In this document: piece after piece, positions 36,960 to 47,179 of the stretch | Layout of the letters: the number at the start of each line of letters is the position of its first letter | Position numbering within the stretch: position 1 is the stretch's first letter | From: Inquilinus sp. Marseille-Q2685 | GTDB lineage: Bacteria > Pseudomonadota > Alphaproteobacteria > DSM-16000 > Inquilinaceae | Assembly (NCBI RefSeq): GCF_916619195.1 | Contig: NZ_CAKAKL010000001.1 | Coordinates: forward strand, 496,001-560,000 | Length of the DNA: 64,000 nucleotides | Direction of reading: 5' to 3' | Translations under genes and position numbers: made by a program | Notes under the pieces: model-generated | Told to the model about the DNA's origin: nothing | What the model saw: the letters and a program-made list of their open reading frames with translations, nothing else | The model's database searches: none

Positions 36960-37400
36960 CTAATCCGGGTGCTGCGGCTTCTGCGGCGTCGGCCAGGGCT
37001 CGCCGCGGTCCTCGAGCAGCACGTCGATGCCCGCGCCGGACAGGCGCAGGGCCGCGTCGTCGGCGAAGGTGAGCAGGATGCCGCCCTCCTCCGCCGTGAT
37101 CGCCAGCAGGTCCAGCATCCGCGCCCGGTCGCGGAGGTCGAGGTTCCGGCTGCGGACCGAATCGATGCCCTGGAAGCGCACGCCGCACAGGGTGCGCTGC
37201 CAGACCTCCTGCCCTTCGACCAGCTGCGCCGGCTGCTCCCAGCAGAAGCGGTTCAGCGCCATGACGAAGCAGCGCTCGGGCCGCAGGAAGGTCATGTCGT
37301 GCACCGGCACGATCGCATCCTGCAGCGCCGCGGACAGGACCGCGAGGTCGTCGGCGTCGCGGGCCCGCAGGCGCAGGGGGACGGTCGTGTCGGCCGCCAT
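36960..37400 (-). CDS. DUF2948 family protein
   Basis: A 146-aa conserved alphaproteobacterial protein of unknown function, typically found between murA and hisG/hisD. The family pattern is visible in LRLRARDADDLAVLSAALQD, MTFLRPERCFVMALNRFCWE and RTLCGVRFQGIDSVRSRNLD. It starts 1 nt after the murA stop, so it is co-transcribed with murA. Here its downstream neighbour has been replaced by repeat family B and the ABC operon. Confidence 0.92.
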   Translation of the reverse strand: MAADTTVPLRLRARDADDLAVLSAALQDAIVPVHDMTFLRPERCFVMALNRFCWEQPAQLVEGQEVWQRTLCGVRFQGIDSVRSRNLDLRDRARMLDLLAITAEEGGILLTFADDAALRLSGAGIDVLLEDRGEPWPTPQKPQHPD

Positions 37401-37401
37401 C

Positions 37402-38685
<1,284 letters not shown>

Positions 38686-38718
38686 CTTGGCTCCCCCGGG
38701 CCCTGGAATGAGGTGACG

Positions 38719-39273
38719 TTACAGCTTCGGCAGGGTGACGCCGCGCTGGCCCATATACTTGCCGGCCCGGTCGGCATAGGAGACCTCGCAGGGCTGGTCG
38801 CCCTTGAGGAACAGGAACTGGCAGGCGCCTTCGTTGGCGTAGATCTTGGCCGGCAGCGGCGTGGTGTTGGAGAACTCCAGCGTCACATGGCCCTCCCACT
38901 CCGGCTCCAGCGGCGTGACGTTGACGATGATGCCGCAGCGGGCATAGGTCGACTTGCCCAGGCAGATCACCAGCACGTCGCGCGGGATGCGGAAATACTC
39001 GACCGTCCGCGCCAGGGCGAAGCTGTTCGGCGGGATGATACAGACCGGCCCCTTGCGCTCGACGAAGCTCTTCGGGTCGAAGTTTTTCGGGTCGACCAGG
39101 GCGCTGTCGACATTGGTGAAGACCAGGAACTCGTCCGAGACGCGGGCGTCGTAGCCGTAGCTCGACAGGCCGTAGGAGATCGTACCCTCGCGCTTCTGCC
39201 GCTCGACGAAGGGGTCGATCATCTTGTCCTGGAGCGCCCGCTCGCGGATCCAGATATCGGACATGATCGTCAC
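38719..39273 (-). CDS. dcd: dCTP deaminase
   Basis: A 184-aa enzyme converting dCTP to dUTP for thymidylate synthesis. Diagnostic segments are the [20 protein letters not shown] core, the [20 protein letters not shown] region and the catalytic glutamate in [19 protein letters not shown]. Length and both ends match the family. It starts 4 nt after a small basic-protein gene and is followed by murA. Confidence 0.96.
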   Translation of the reverse strand: MTIMSDIWIRERALQDKMIDPFVERQKREGTISYGLSSYGYDARVSDEFLVFTNVDSALVDPKNFDPKSFVERKGPVCIIPPNSFALARTVEYFRIPRDVLVICLGKSTYARCGIIVNVTPLEPEWEGHVTLEFSNTTPLPAKIYANEGACQFLFLKGDQPCEVSYADRAGKYMGQRGVTLPKL

Positions 39274-39276
39274 GGC

Positions 39277-39462
39277 CTAACCCCTCGCCTCATCATCGCG
39301 GCCGGACTCCTGGTCCTGCGCGCTCGCCTCGCCCTCGACCGCCGTCCGCCCCCGGCTCTGCGCCTTGCGCCGCGCCAGGTTGGCGCGCAGCGCCGCCGCC
39401 TCGCGCTCCTGGCGCGACGCGGATGCGGGCTTGGCGGTCGGGGGACGACGCTGATCGGTCAT
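39277..39462 (-). CDS. Small basic conserved protein
   Basis: A 61-aa protein with the stretch RQEREAAALRANLARRKAQSR, a pattern common in small alphaproteobacterial proteins of unknown function. It is predicted to be one charged helix with a disordered acidic tail. It ends 3 nt before dcd on the same strand, so it is probably the first gene of a dcd-murA-DUF2948 transcript. Confidence 0.7.
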   Translation of the reverse strand: MTDQRRPPTAKPASASRQEREAAALRANLARRKAQSRGRTAVEGEASAQDQESGRDDEARG

Positions 39463-39614
39463 TTCGGCTTTGGTATGGCCGATGCGACGCCGTTACGCAA
39501 CCGGAGCAGAGCGGCTGATGAACGCCGGCCCGGAGAATATCGAAATCGATCTCGGAAAAGCGCTTGCACCACCCCCGACGCTATGGCAGGTTCCGCGCCG
39601 CCTTGGACGGGCGG

Positions 39615-39689
<75 letters not shown>

Positions 39690-39785
39690 GCAACCCGAGG
39701 CTTTCAGCCCCATCACAAGCAATTCAGGCGGTCGTGCCCGAGAGGGCCTTGTCCGTGGCAATGCAGATGCATGCTCGTGGCGCCG

Positions 39786-40523
39786 CTATCGCTGCCTGCG
39801 CTTCCAGGGATCGCCAACGATACTGGCTTGCGTCGGTTCAATCTGCTCGAGCCATAGCTCTGCTTTGAAAGGCTGAGAGTAATCTGTATCGGCGTCGTCA
39901 CGGCGGTCGATGTGGCCTTTCAGAATCTTAAAGCGGGAGTTGGACGGGAGTAGATGCTCCTGGAAATGAGGATTCGGAGACAGTCCGGATACATCGGCCG
40001 CCCACCGGGCCTGGATATGAAGCAGCGTATTCCGGAACGGGCTATCCACGCTTGGATCCATCGGCATGGCGGAGGTGCTGGTGAAAGCGGCGTCCGTCAG
40101 CTCCTGGTCCTGCAGGATCCGCTGCAGAAACTCCAGTGAGAAGTCAACCCGCCTGTCCAATTGGCGAAGCGCTCCATAGTCCGAAGCATTTTGAATCGCA
40201 TAGTCGGCAGCATTACGGAATCTGATCAACTCTGGAGTCAATCGGCCCTCTCGGAGAGGAATATTGATAGAATTTGAATTTGTCGTGATGAAGGTTATCG
40301 CTTGGTGTGCAGCCTCCAAAGCTTGAGCCCGATTACGGGCCTGGGCGAATCTACTTCCGATACGGCCTGCGAGGTCCAGGCCTGCAGGCTGCGCATGCTG
40401 CGGATCGGCGGAGCCCGCGGCTCCCGGTTGGGTCGGATGGGCCTGCCCCGGCTGGTCTAGTTCGGCCTGAAACGGGATCTGGCAGACGGCCTCCAGCCAT
40501 CGCTTGAATCGCTCAGAGGGCAT
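39786..40523 (-). CDS. Hypothetical protein next to tRNA-Thr
   Basis: A ~245-aa soluble protein of no recognised family, starting MPSERFKRWLEAVCQIPFQ at ATG 40523. The frame continues upstream, so the start is uncertain. It has a Pro/Ala-rich low-complexity stretch (~25-50), then a helical region with EAAHQAITFITTNSNSINIP, and no signal peptide or membrane segment. Its codons are markedly less GC-rich at third positions than the surrounding genes. Position next to a tRNA and unusual composition suggest horizontal acquisition. Confidence 0.55.
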   Translation of the reverse strand: MPSERFKRWLEAVCQIPFQAELDQPGQAHPTQPGAAGSADPQHAQPAGLDLAGRIGSRFAQARNRAQALEAAHQAITFITTNSNSINIPLREGRLTPELIRFRNAADYAIQNASDYGALRQLDRRVDFSLEFLQRILQDQELTDAAFTSTSAMPMDPSVDSPFRNTLLHIQARWAADVSGLSPNPHFQEHLLPSNSRFKILKGHIDRRDDADTDYSQPFKAELWLEQIEPTQASIVGDPWKRRQR

Positions 40524-40852
40524 CGGCAACTCGATGCGATTGCCGATGCCATGGCAGCGACGGGCCAATCCGACGGACGGGGCAGCCGGCCATGCGCGAG
40601 ACCGCATCGGCGAGCCTGCACTTCCTCCGGCTGGGCGCAAGGCCGTATCGCTCTGCCGCGTTGTTCGTCATCTCAGCCAAGCACCCGCAGTGTGCAGGCA
40701 CAGCGCCCCGGACGGCATACGTCGGGTCGCTCGCCCCAGGGATCATGCCCCCATTCTGGCCGTCGTGCCTCAGGCCGCCCAATGCGTCTGTGTCATGGCG
40801 CCAGATCCCAGGCGCATCACGGCCGCGACAACGGCTCCTGCGCCATCGGCCT
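40524..40852. other. Intergenic stretch without a supported gene
   Basis: 329 bp between two minus-strand small genes. Overlapping ORFs exist in several frames, but none has a convincing ribosome-binding site, family motif or normal codon pattern. I see no tRNA, terminator or repeat in it. Confidence 0.4.
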
Positions 40853-41065
40853 TCAGCTGGCGATGCCCACGGCCCGCGGCAGCGGCGCCGCGCGCCCGAG
40901 GTCGCGGGCAGCACGCTCGGCATCCGCCACGGTGCGGAAATCCTGTCCTTCGAGGTGCTGGAAACGGGAATCGGAAGCGTAGAAGCGGAAGCCGCGCTTC
41001 TGGGCGACGACGATACCGATCGCCTCGCCCGCGACTTCGATCGTGAACGCTTCGGAACGAACCAT
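40853..41065 (-). CDS. Small conserved hypothetical protein
   Basis: A 70-aa protein starting MVRSEAFTIEVAGEAIGIVV at ATG 41065, with an AGAGGT sequence just upstream on the minus strand. It has a β-rich pattern GFRFYASDSRFQHLEGQDF followed by a helix AERAARDLGRA. Similar short proteins occur as stand-alone genes of unknown function in Rhodospirillales-type genomes, from memory and unverified. No partner gene is evident. Confidence 0.65.
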   Translation of the reverse strand: MVRSEAFTIEVAGEAIGIVVAQKRGFRFYASDSRFQHLEGQDFRTVADAERAARDLGRAAPLPRAVGIAS

Positions 41066-41433
41066 GATGGACCTCTGGGGAGACGGCGCGAGGCGCGCCG
41101 GGCAATGACGAAAGCGAAGGGGGAACGGGACGGACGAACCGTCAGTTCCACCATCGCCCGGCCGGTTGATCCGAGGTCGGGACAGGTGGTCTGATGCGCG
41201 TTGCCAACATCTCATCCTTCCGTGTCCTTGCCGCGCCCCTCCGGAAGAAAGCGCACGGTTCCTCGCCCTCTGCGGGGCACGACTCGTCTGCTGGCATCAA
41301 GTGCTCGGCGGCCTTCGTGAGGGGCCACTCTTGCCGTCGACCCTCGCGCAACAGGCCATGACTGTCAACGCTTAATACGTGGGCAATGCGCATAAAATTC
41401 ATTGTCAAGTGAATGTGATGTGAAATCGAAGTA
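41066..41433. other. Intergenic stretch without a supported gene
   Basis: 368 bp between the 70-aa gene and the ligase stop. An 88-codon minus-strand ORF (41142-41408) has no family resemblance or clear ribosome-binding site and is not called. The part nearest the ligase is AT-rich and holds TTGACA-like hexamers on the minus strand, but no convincing paired -10 box. Confidence 0.4.
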
Positions 41434-43017
41434 TTACTCGACGATCATTCGCTCCAATGTCTCCAGTCGATCGGCTTCCGCCGCCGGCTTGTCCCAGCGG
41501 ATGCGGTGGATTCGCGGGAACCGCATCGCGACTCCGGATTTGTGGCGGGTGGAGCGGTGGACGCTGTCGAAGGCCACCTCCAGCACCAGCCGCGGCTCGA
41601 CCTCGCGCACCGGGCCGAAGCGCTTGACCGTGTGGTTGCGCACCCAGCGGTCCAGCTGCGCCAGCTCCTCGTCGGTAAAGCCGAAATAGGCCTTGCCCAC
41701 CGGTACCAGCCGCTCGCCCTCCTCCTCCGTCCGCCAGGTTCCGAAGGTGTAGTCGGAATAGAAGGACGACCGTTTGCCGTGGCCGCGCTGGGCGTACATC
41801 AGCACGGTGTCGAGGGTCAGGGCGCCGCGCTTCCACTTGAACCACGGCCCTTTCGGCCGGCCGGCGACATAGTCGCTGTCGCCGCGCTTCAGCATCAGCC
41901 CCTCGATTGCCTGGGCCCGGGCATTGTCACGAAGGGCGGCCAGCTCGTCCCAGCTCTCGAACGGGATCATCGGCGACAGGTCCATGCGCGGCGGCCGTTC
42001 CCGTGCGACCCAGGAGTCGAGCCGGATGCGCCGGGCATCGAAGGGCAGCGGCCGCAGATCCTCCTCGCCCTCGAACAGGATGTCGTAGAGTCGCACCCAG
42101 GCCGGATATTCCTCCATCATGCGGGCGGTGATCACCTTGCGGTTCAGCCGCTGCTGCAGGTCGTTGAACGGGGCGACGACCCCGTCCCGCGCCACCAGCA
42201 GCTCGCCGTCCAGCACGGCGTGGAAGCGGATGGTGTCGGCCAGGTCCGGGAAGGCGCCGGTGACGTCGTCGCCGCTGCGCGAATAGATCCGCGGCGGCCG
42301 GTCGCCGCGGCCGACCACCTGCACCCGGATGCCGTCCCATTTCCACTCGGCCCGATAGGCGGCGGGGTCCAGCCCGGCGATGTCCTCCGCCTCCAGCGGA
42401 TGCGCCAGCATCAGCGGCCGGAAGGTGGCTCGGTCGCCGATCTCGGGCTTCGGCCCCTGCCCCGACAGCCAGACGAACAGCTCCTCATAGGGCGGCTCCA
42501 GCGCGTGCCACAGCTCCTCGATCTCGTCGACCGGCTGGCCGCCCCACTCCGCCAGCGCCACCTTGGCCAAGCGGGCGGAGACGCCGATCCGCAACGCCCC
42601 GGTGATCAGCTTCAGCAGCGCGAAGCGCTCCGACGCCTCAAGCGAATCGAGCCAGCGCGCGATCAGCAGCGGCGCCGCGGCGCGCGAGGTGGCCCGCAGC
42701 TCCTCTACCACCTCGGTGATGCTCGGCTCGCGGTTCGCGCCCGGCTTCCGGGGCCAGATCAGCGCCACCGTCTCCGCCAGGTCGCCGACGAAGTCGTAGG
42801 ACCAGCCGAACAGCGCCTCGTCGACGCGCTCGACCGCGAGGTTGCGGATGGTCGAGGCCTTGGCGGCAGCGAAGCTCAGGGCGCCGGTCAGCGCCGCCAG
42901 CGCCCAGCCGCGGTCCGGGTCCGGCGTGTGCTCGAAATAATCCGTGAGCAGCCGGATCTTGCCGTTGCGCGACGGCATGTAGACCAGCCCCTCGATCAGC
43001 GCGGCGAACGCCTTCAT
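41434..43017 (-). CDS. ATP-dependent DNA ligase of the ligase-associated damage-response module
   Basis: A 527-aa ATP-dependent ligase. The adenylated lysine is K226 in AEWKWDGIRVQ (motif KxDG). Other nucleotidyltransferase motifs are YSRSGDDVTGAFPDL, VLDGELLVARDG, EGLMLKRGDSDY and GPWFKWKRGALTLD, preceded by an N-terminal DNA-binding domain and followed by an OB-fold. It matches the bacterial ligase type linked to cisplatin-damage response, encoded with an MBL-fold exonuclease, a DEXH helicase and a phosphoesterase. It overlaps the exonuclease gene by 4 nt. Confidence 0.92.
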   Translation of the reverse strand: MKAFAALIEGLVYMPSRNGKIRLLTDYFEHTPDPDRGWALAALTGALSFAAAKASTIRNLAVERVDEALFGWSYDFVGDLAETVALIWPRKPGANREPSITEVVEELRATSRAAAPLLIARWLDSLEASERFALLKLITGALRIGVSARLAKVALAEWGGQPVDEIEELWHALEPPYEELFVWLSGQGPKPEIGDRATFRPLMLAHPLEAEDIAGLDPAAYRAEWKWDGIRVQVVGRGDRPPRIYSRSGDDVTGAFPDLADTIRFHAVLDGELLVARDGVVAPFNDLQQRLNRKVITARMMEEYPAWVRLYDILFEGEEDLRPLPFDARRIRLDSWVARERPPRMDLSPMIPFESWDELAALRDNARAQAIEGLMLKRGDSDYVAGRPKGPWFKWKRGALTLDTVLMYAQRGHGKRSSFYSDYTFGTWRTEEEGERLVPVGKAYFGFTDEELAQLDRWVRNHTVKRFGPVREVEPRLVLEVAFDSVHRSTRHKSGVAMRFPRIHRIRWDKPAAEADRLETLERMIVE

Positions 43018-44030
43018 GCCGCGTCGTCCTCCTCGAAGCCGATCAGCGCCAGGGCCCGCGCGGCGCGGCCCGACTTGCGGACCTGGTGGATCAGCGCCTC
43101 CTCCCGGCCATGCGTCACCCAGACCTCACCGGCCTCGACCTCCTCGATCGTGGCGCAGAGCTCGTCCCAGTCGGCATGGTCGGAGATGATCAGCGGCAGT
43201 TCGACCCCGCCCTGCCGGGCGCGCTGGCGCACCCGCATCCAGCCCGAGGCGGCGGCCACCACCGGATCCGGCAGGCGCCGAGACCAGCGGTCGGCGCTGG
43301 CCGAGGTCGGCGCCAACACGATCTGTCCGGCCAGTTCGGCCTTCGACGCCTCGGTGGCCGGCAGCAGCGGCCCCAGCGGCACGCCCAGCGATTCGTATAG
43401 ATCGCACAGCGCCTGCAGCGCGCCGTGGATGTAGATCGGCCGCTCCCATCCGGCCTGGCGCAGCAGCCGGATCACCCGCTGGCACTTGCCGAGGGCGTAG
43501 ACGCCGACGAGATGCGAGCGCTCGGGGAACAGGGCGACGGAGTGCAGCAGCTTGCCGATCTCCTCCTCGTCCGGCGGGTGGCGGAACACCGGCAGGCCGA
43601 AGGTCGCCTCGGTAACGAACACGTCGCAGGCCACCGGCTGGAACGGCAGGCAGGTCTGGTCCGGCCGGCGCTTGTAGTCGCCGGACAGCACCACCCGGCT
43701 GCCGGCATGATCCAGCACGATCTGGGCCGAGCCCAGCACATGGCCCGCCGGCACGAAGGTGACGTCGACCTCGCCGATCCGAATGGTCTCGCCCAGCGCC
43801 GCCGGCTGAAGGCTGCGGCCGGCCTCTTCGCCGTAGCGGGCGCGCATGATCGCCAGCGTCTCCGCCGTCGCCAGCACGGCGCGGTTGTTCGGCCGGGCGT
43901 GGTCGGAATGGCCATGCGTGACCAGCGCCCGCTCGACCGGCCGCACCGGGTCGACATGGAATCCGCCGGGCACCACCAGCAGGCCCTCGGGCTGCACTCG
44001 AATCCACTGGTCGGGGCGCAGGGTCGGCAT
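43014..44030 (-). CDS. Ligase-associated MBL-fold DNA exonuclease
   Basis: A 338-aa metallo-β-lactamase-fold nuclease related to SNM1/β-CASP enzymes. The metal-binding motif is H39-G-H41-S-D43-H44 (VTHGHSDHARP), with later ligands in PAGHVLGSAQIVL, VVLSGDY and the ISDHADWDEL segment. It is the standard partner of the adjacent ATP-dependent ligase and probably trims DNA ends before sealing. ATG 44030 is chosen by homology; an in-frame ATG at 44132 would extend into the palindrome before vapB. Confidence 0.92.
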   Translation of the reverse strand: MPTLRPDQWIRVQPEGLLVVPGGFHVDPVRPVERALVTHGHSDHARPNNRAVLATAETLAIMRARYGEEAGRSLQPAALGETIRIGEVDVTFVPAGHVLGSAQIVLDHAGSRVVLSGDYKRRPDQTCLPFQPVACDVFVTEATFGLPVFRHPPDEEEIGKLLHSVALFPERSHLVGVYALGKCQRVIRLLRQAGWERPIYIHGALQALCDLYESLGVPLGPLLPATEASKAELAGQIVLAPTSASADRWSRRLPDPVVAAASGWMRVRQRARQGGVELPLIISDHADWDELCATIEEVEAGEVWVTHGREEALIHQVRKSGRAARALALIGFEEDDAA

Positions 44031-44131
44031 GACAGCGACGATAGGACGTCGACCGGGACGCGGCCAGACCTCCGGTTCGAATCCCGGTCCAAAGCTGTTG
44101 AACACTGGCAATCCGAAGATGTATATTGACA

Positions 44132-44147
44132 ATGTTTATATAAACAT
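44132..44147. promoter_or_regulatory. 16-bp perfect palindrome before vapBC
   Basis: ATGTTTATATAAACAT is an exact palindrome 13 bp before the vapB ATG and 101 bp from the divergent exonuclease start. VapB-type antitoxins normally bind such repeats as VapBC complexes to repress their operon. The central TATATA may also overlap the -10 element. Confidence 0.6.
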
Positions 44148-44160
44148 CCAGGTCATCTCC

Positions 44161-44397
44161 ATGGCACTCCAGATCGCGAATCCCAAGGTGGTGGAAAAGG
44201 TGGAGCGGCTGGCCCGAGCAACCGGACTGAGCAAAACGGCCCTGGTCGAACGGGCGGTCGACCGCCTCGCCCAAGATATCGGGATCACCGCTGATGCCGA
44301 TCGCTTTGCGTCGCTGCTGTCGCAGCTGGATCGCATCCCCGATCGCCCCGATGCTTTCGATCCGCTGGGCTGGGATGCGCAGGGTCTCCCGAAGTGA
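44161..44397 (+). CDS. vapB: VapB-family antitoxin
   Basis: A 78-aa antitoxin of the Rv0623/PSK-type VapB group. The opening MALQIANPKVVEKVERLARA and the helix TGLSKTALVERAVDRL form the DNA-binding dimer. The C-terminal DAFDPLGWDAQGLPK would fill the toxin's active site. ATG 44161 fits family length; earlier ATGs would run through the palindrome. The toxin gene starts within its stop codon. Confidence 0.9.
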   Translation: MALQIANPKVVEKVERLARATGLSKTALVERAVDRLAQDIGITADADRFASLLSQLDRIPDRPDAFDPLGWDAQGLPK

Positions 44398-44795
44398 TCG
44401 TGGTCGATACCTCGGCGATCGTCGCGATCGCCTTTGGCGAGCCGGAACGCCAAGCCTTCGTCGAGGTGATCCGGCAGGCCGATCGGGCCTTGATCAGCAC
44501 GGTATCCGTGGTCGAGTCCCGCATGGTGGTTTTCGGTCGCCGCGGACCGAGGGCCGTCACCTTCCTGGACGATCTGCTGCGCCAGCCTCCGTTCGAATTC
44601 GTCGCTCCCGACATGTCGGAAATGGATGCCGCCTATTCCGCCTTCGTCGCCTTCGGGCGGGGCAGCGGCCATCCGGCCCAGCTCAACTTCGGCGATGTCT
44701 TCAGCTATGCGCTCGCCAAGATCAGGGGGGTGCCGCTGCTTTACAAAGGCGACGACTTTGCCCAGACCGACATACGGAGCGCTGTGACGATCTGA
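44394..44795 (+). CDS. vapC: VapC-family PIN-domain toxin
   Basis: A 133-aa PIN-domain RNase starting at GTG 44394. The acidic metal-binding residues are D5 (VVDTSAIVAI), E41 (SVVESRMVV), D101 (LNFGDVFSYA) and D120/D121 (YKGDDF), all intact, so it should be active. VapC toxins cleave tRNAs or rRNA; the specific target is unknown. It overlaps vapB by 4 nt. Confidence 0.92.
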   Translation: MIVVDTSAIVAIAFGEPERQAFVEVIRQADRALISTVSVVESRMVVFGRRGPRAVTFLDDLLRQPPFEFVAPDMSEMDAAYSAFVAFGRGSGHPAQLNFGDVFSYALAKIRGVPLLYKGDDFAQTDIRSAVTI

Positions 44796-44807
44796 TTGCC
44801 GTTCCCG

Positions 44808-45230
44808 TCAACCCAGCGACGCCACCGGGATCTGCTTGCACGGGAGATCCTCGCCCTCGGCCCGCTTGGCCATCCAGACGCCGGCGAGCCGGTCGGCGAA
44901 GTACCATTTGCCGCTGAACCCGGCCCCTCCATCCTTGAAGGCGAAGGTCACGGTGCCGATGCCGAACTTGTCGCTCCAGGTGAAGCGATAGAGGCCGTCC
45001 CCCAGGGCCTCGCCGTCGCTGAGCTGGCCGTCATAGGGGCCGGCGGTGGAGTCGATCACGTGATAGCAGCCGCCGCGCCGCTCCGGCAGGAAGGTCAGCA
45101 CCGACGGCGCCAGGACGCCGCCCGAGGTCACCTGCCCGCGATAGGTGCCGGACGGCACCGCCTGATCCGCCGCCAGGGCGGGGATGGCGAAGCCGAACAG
45201 TAGAACGATCAGGCAGGCGATGCGTCGCAT
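44808..45230 (-). CDS. Secreted hypothetical protein
   Basis: A 140-aa protein with a clear signal peptide (MRRIACLIVLLFGFAIPALA, cleavage after AA-D near residue 21). The mature part is a small β-rich domain (GTYRGQVTSGG, LYRFTWSDKFGIGTVTFAF, GFSGKWYFADRLAGVWMA) resembling lipocalin or META-like periplasmic domains only in general shape. Two cysteines, in GGCYHV and LPCKQ, could form a disulfide. It stands alone between vapC and the psuK operon. Function unknown. Confidence 0.8.
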   Translation of the reverse strand: MRRIACLIVLLFGFAIPALAADQAVPSGTYRGQVTSGGVLAPSVLTFLPERRGGCYHVIDSTAGPYDGQLSDGEALGDGLYRFTWSDKFGIGTVTFAFKDGGAGFSGKWYFADRLAGVWMAKRAEGEDLPCKQIPVASLG

Positions 45231-45329
45231 GGCCCGGGATGCTGCCGGCTGCGGCGGTGCTTCGCAAGCCCGGATCTTGCCTTTCAGCAGCAGTCGAAGC
45301 AGGGTGCGGCCGTTCGCGAGAGAGACCGC

Positions 45330-46256
45330 ATGTCCCTGCCCGTCTGGTGCTTCGGCGCCGCCCATATCGACCGCCAGGCCCGCGCCCATCGCGCCGTGCG
45401 CCTCGGCACCTCGAACCCGGTGACGATCCGCACCAGCCTGGGCGGCGTCGCCCGCAATGTCGCCGAGACCCTGGCCCGGCTGGGCCTGCCGGTCGGGCTG
45501 GTCAGCCGCATGGGCCGCGATCCTTCGGCCGAGCGGATCCTGGCGGAGATGGCACGGCTGGGGCTCGACCTGTCCCTGGTCGGCCGGTCGGAGACCAGCG
45601 GCACCGCCAGCTACACCGCGGTGCTGGAGCCGGGCGGCGAGATGGCGGTCGCGATCGCCGACATGGGCATCTATGACGAGATGGGGCCTGAGGCCCTCGC
45701 CCCCGCCCTGGCGGCGGCGCGGCCGGCCTCCGCGTGGTTTGTCGACGCCAACCTGCCGGCCGAAGGGCTGGCGGCCGTGCTGTCCCACCCGGGCCGGCCG
45801 GCGCTGGTGGCGGTCGACGCCGTGTCCTCGCCAAAAGCCGAGAAGCTGCGCGGCCTGCTGGGCCGCATCGACCTGCTGTGCCTCAACCGCGACGAGGCCG
45901 AGGCGATCACCGGCCAGCCGGTGACCGACGAGGCCACGGCCTGGGCTGCGCTGCGCCGGCTGCGCGCCGAAGGCGTCGGCCGCGTCGTGCTGAACCGCGG
46001 CAGCACCGGCGCGCTGATCGCCGATGCGGCGGGCGAGGCCACGGTCGCCGCCTGCCCGGCCGAGGTGGTCGACGTCACCGGCGCCGGCGACGCTGCCGTG
46101 GCCGGCACCCTCTACGGCCTGGTCACCGGCCTGCCCCTGGCCGAGGCCGCCCGGCTGGGCCGCGCCGCCGCGGCCCTGGCGCTGGAGGCGCCGACCGCCG
46201 TGCCCGAAACCCTGACCGCCGACGCGCTGCGCCGGCGCGCCCTGACTGTCGCGTGA
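45330..46256 (+). CDS. psuK: PfkB-family sugar kinase, probable pseudouridine kinase
   Basis: A 308-aa ribokinase-fold enzyme. It has the N-terminal [17 protein letters not shown] motif, the [13 protein letters not shown] region and the C-terminal PfkB signature [17 protein letters not shown] with the catalytic aspartate. The gene for pseudouridine-5'-phosphate glycosidase follows after 8 nt, the standard PsuK-PsuG pair: PsuK makes ΨMP, which PsuG splits into uracil and ribose-5-phosphate. Assignment as psuK rests on that pairing. Confidence 0.9.
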   Translation: MSLPVWCFGAAHIDRQARAHRAVRLGTSNPVTIRTSLGGVARNVAETLARLGLPVGLVSRMGRDPSAERILAEMARLGLDLSLVGRSETSGTASYTAVLEPGGEMAVAIADMGIYDEMGPEALAPALAAARPASAWFVDANLPAEGLAAVLSHPGRPALVAVDAVSSPKAEKLRGLLGRIDLLCLNRDEAEAITGQPVTDEATAWAALRRLRAEGVGRVVLNRGSTGALIADAAGEATVAACPAEVVDVTGAGDAAVAGTLYGLVTGLPLAEAARLGRAAAALALEAPTAVPETLTADALRRRALTVA

Positions 46257-46264
46257 GGATTCCG

Positions 46265-47179
46265 ATGAACCGCCTGCTGTCGATCGCCCCCGAGGTCTCC
46301 GCCGCCCTGGCCGCCGGGCGGCCGGTGGTGGCGCTGGAGAGCACCATCATCTCGCACGGCATGCCGTACCCGCAGAATCTGGAGATGGCACGGCGGGTCG
46401 AGGCGATCATCCGCGAGGAAGGCGCAGTGCCGGCCACCATCGCGGTGGCCGACGGGCGCATCCATGTCGGCCTCGACGACTCGCTGCTGCAGCGCCTGGC
46501 CACGGCGAAGGACGTGGCGAAGCTGTCGCGCCGCGACATGGGCGCGATCCTGGCCTCGGGCGGGCTGGGCGCCACCACCGTGGCGGCGACCATGATCGCC
46601 GCCCACCTGGCCGGCATCCGGGTGTTCGCCACCGGCGGCATCGGCGGCGTCCATCGCGGCGCCGAGACCAGCCTCGACATCTCCGCCGACCTGGAGGAGC
46701 TGGCGCGCACGCCGGTGGCCGTGGTCTGCGCCGGCGCCAAGTCGATCCTCGACCTGCCGAAGACGCTGGAATACCTGGAAACCCGCGGCGTGCCGGTGAT
46801 CGGCTACTGCACCGACACCCTGCCCGCCTTCTTCTGCCGGTCGAGCGGACTGGCCCTGGCGCTGCGCCGCGACACGCCGGAAGAGGTCGCGGCCGTGCTG
46901 GCCGCCCAGGCGGCGCTGGGCTTCCCGGCCGGGGCGGTGATCGCCAACCCGATCCCGGAGGCGCATGCCCTGCCGGAGGCGGAGATCGACGCCGCCATCG
47001 CCAGCGCCCTGGCCGACGCTGACCGCGACGGCATCGCCGGGAAGGCGGTGACGCCCTATCTGCTGGCCCGGATCGTCGCCCTCACCGAGGGCCGCAGCCT
47101 GACCGCCAACATCGCGCTGGTCGAGAACAACGCCCGAGTGGGGGCACGGATCGCCAAAGCACTGGCCGCCCTGTCCTAA
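46265..47179 (+). CDS. psuG: Pseudouridine-5'-phosphate glycosidase
   Basis: A 304-aa enzyme cleaving the C-C glycosidic bond of ΨMP. The family signature runs through [61 protein letters not shown] and [20 protein letters not shown], with the catalytic lysine in the AGAKSILD segment. The C-terminal [11 protein letters not shown] is also typical. It is convergent with the LpxR-like gene, overlapping its stop by 4 nt. Confidence 0.96.
   Translation: MNRLLSIAPEVSAALAAGRPVVALESTIISHGMPYPQNLEMARRVEAIIREEGAVPATIAVADGRIHVGLDDSLLQRLATAKDVAKLSRRDMGAILASGGLGATTVAATMIAAHLAGIRVFATGGIGGVHRGAETSLDISADLEELARTPVAVVCAGAKSILDLPKTLEYLETRGVPVIGYCTDTLPAFFCRSSGLALALRRDTPEEVAAVLAAQAALGFPAGAVIANPIPEAHALPEAEIDAAIASALADADRDGIAGKAVTPYLLARIVALTEGRSLTANIALVENNARVGARIAKALAALS

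Noticed and set aside
41142..41408. 88-codon minus-strand ORF
   Set aside because: No family motif, no clear ribosome-binding site and uneven codon use; left as intergenic.
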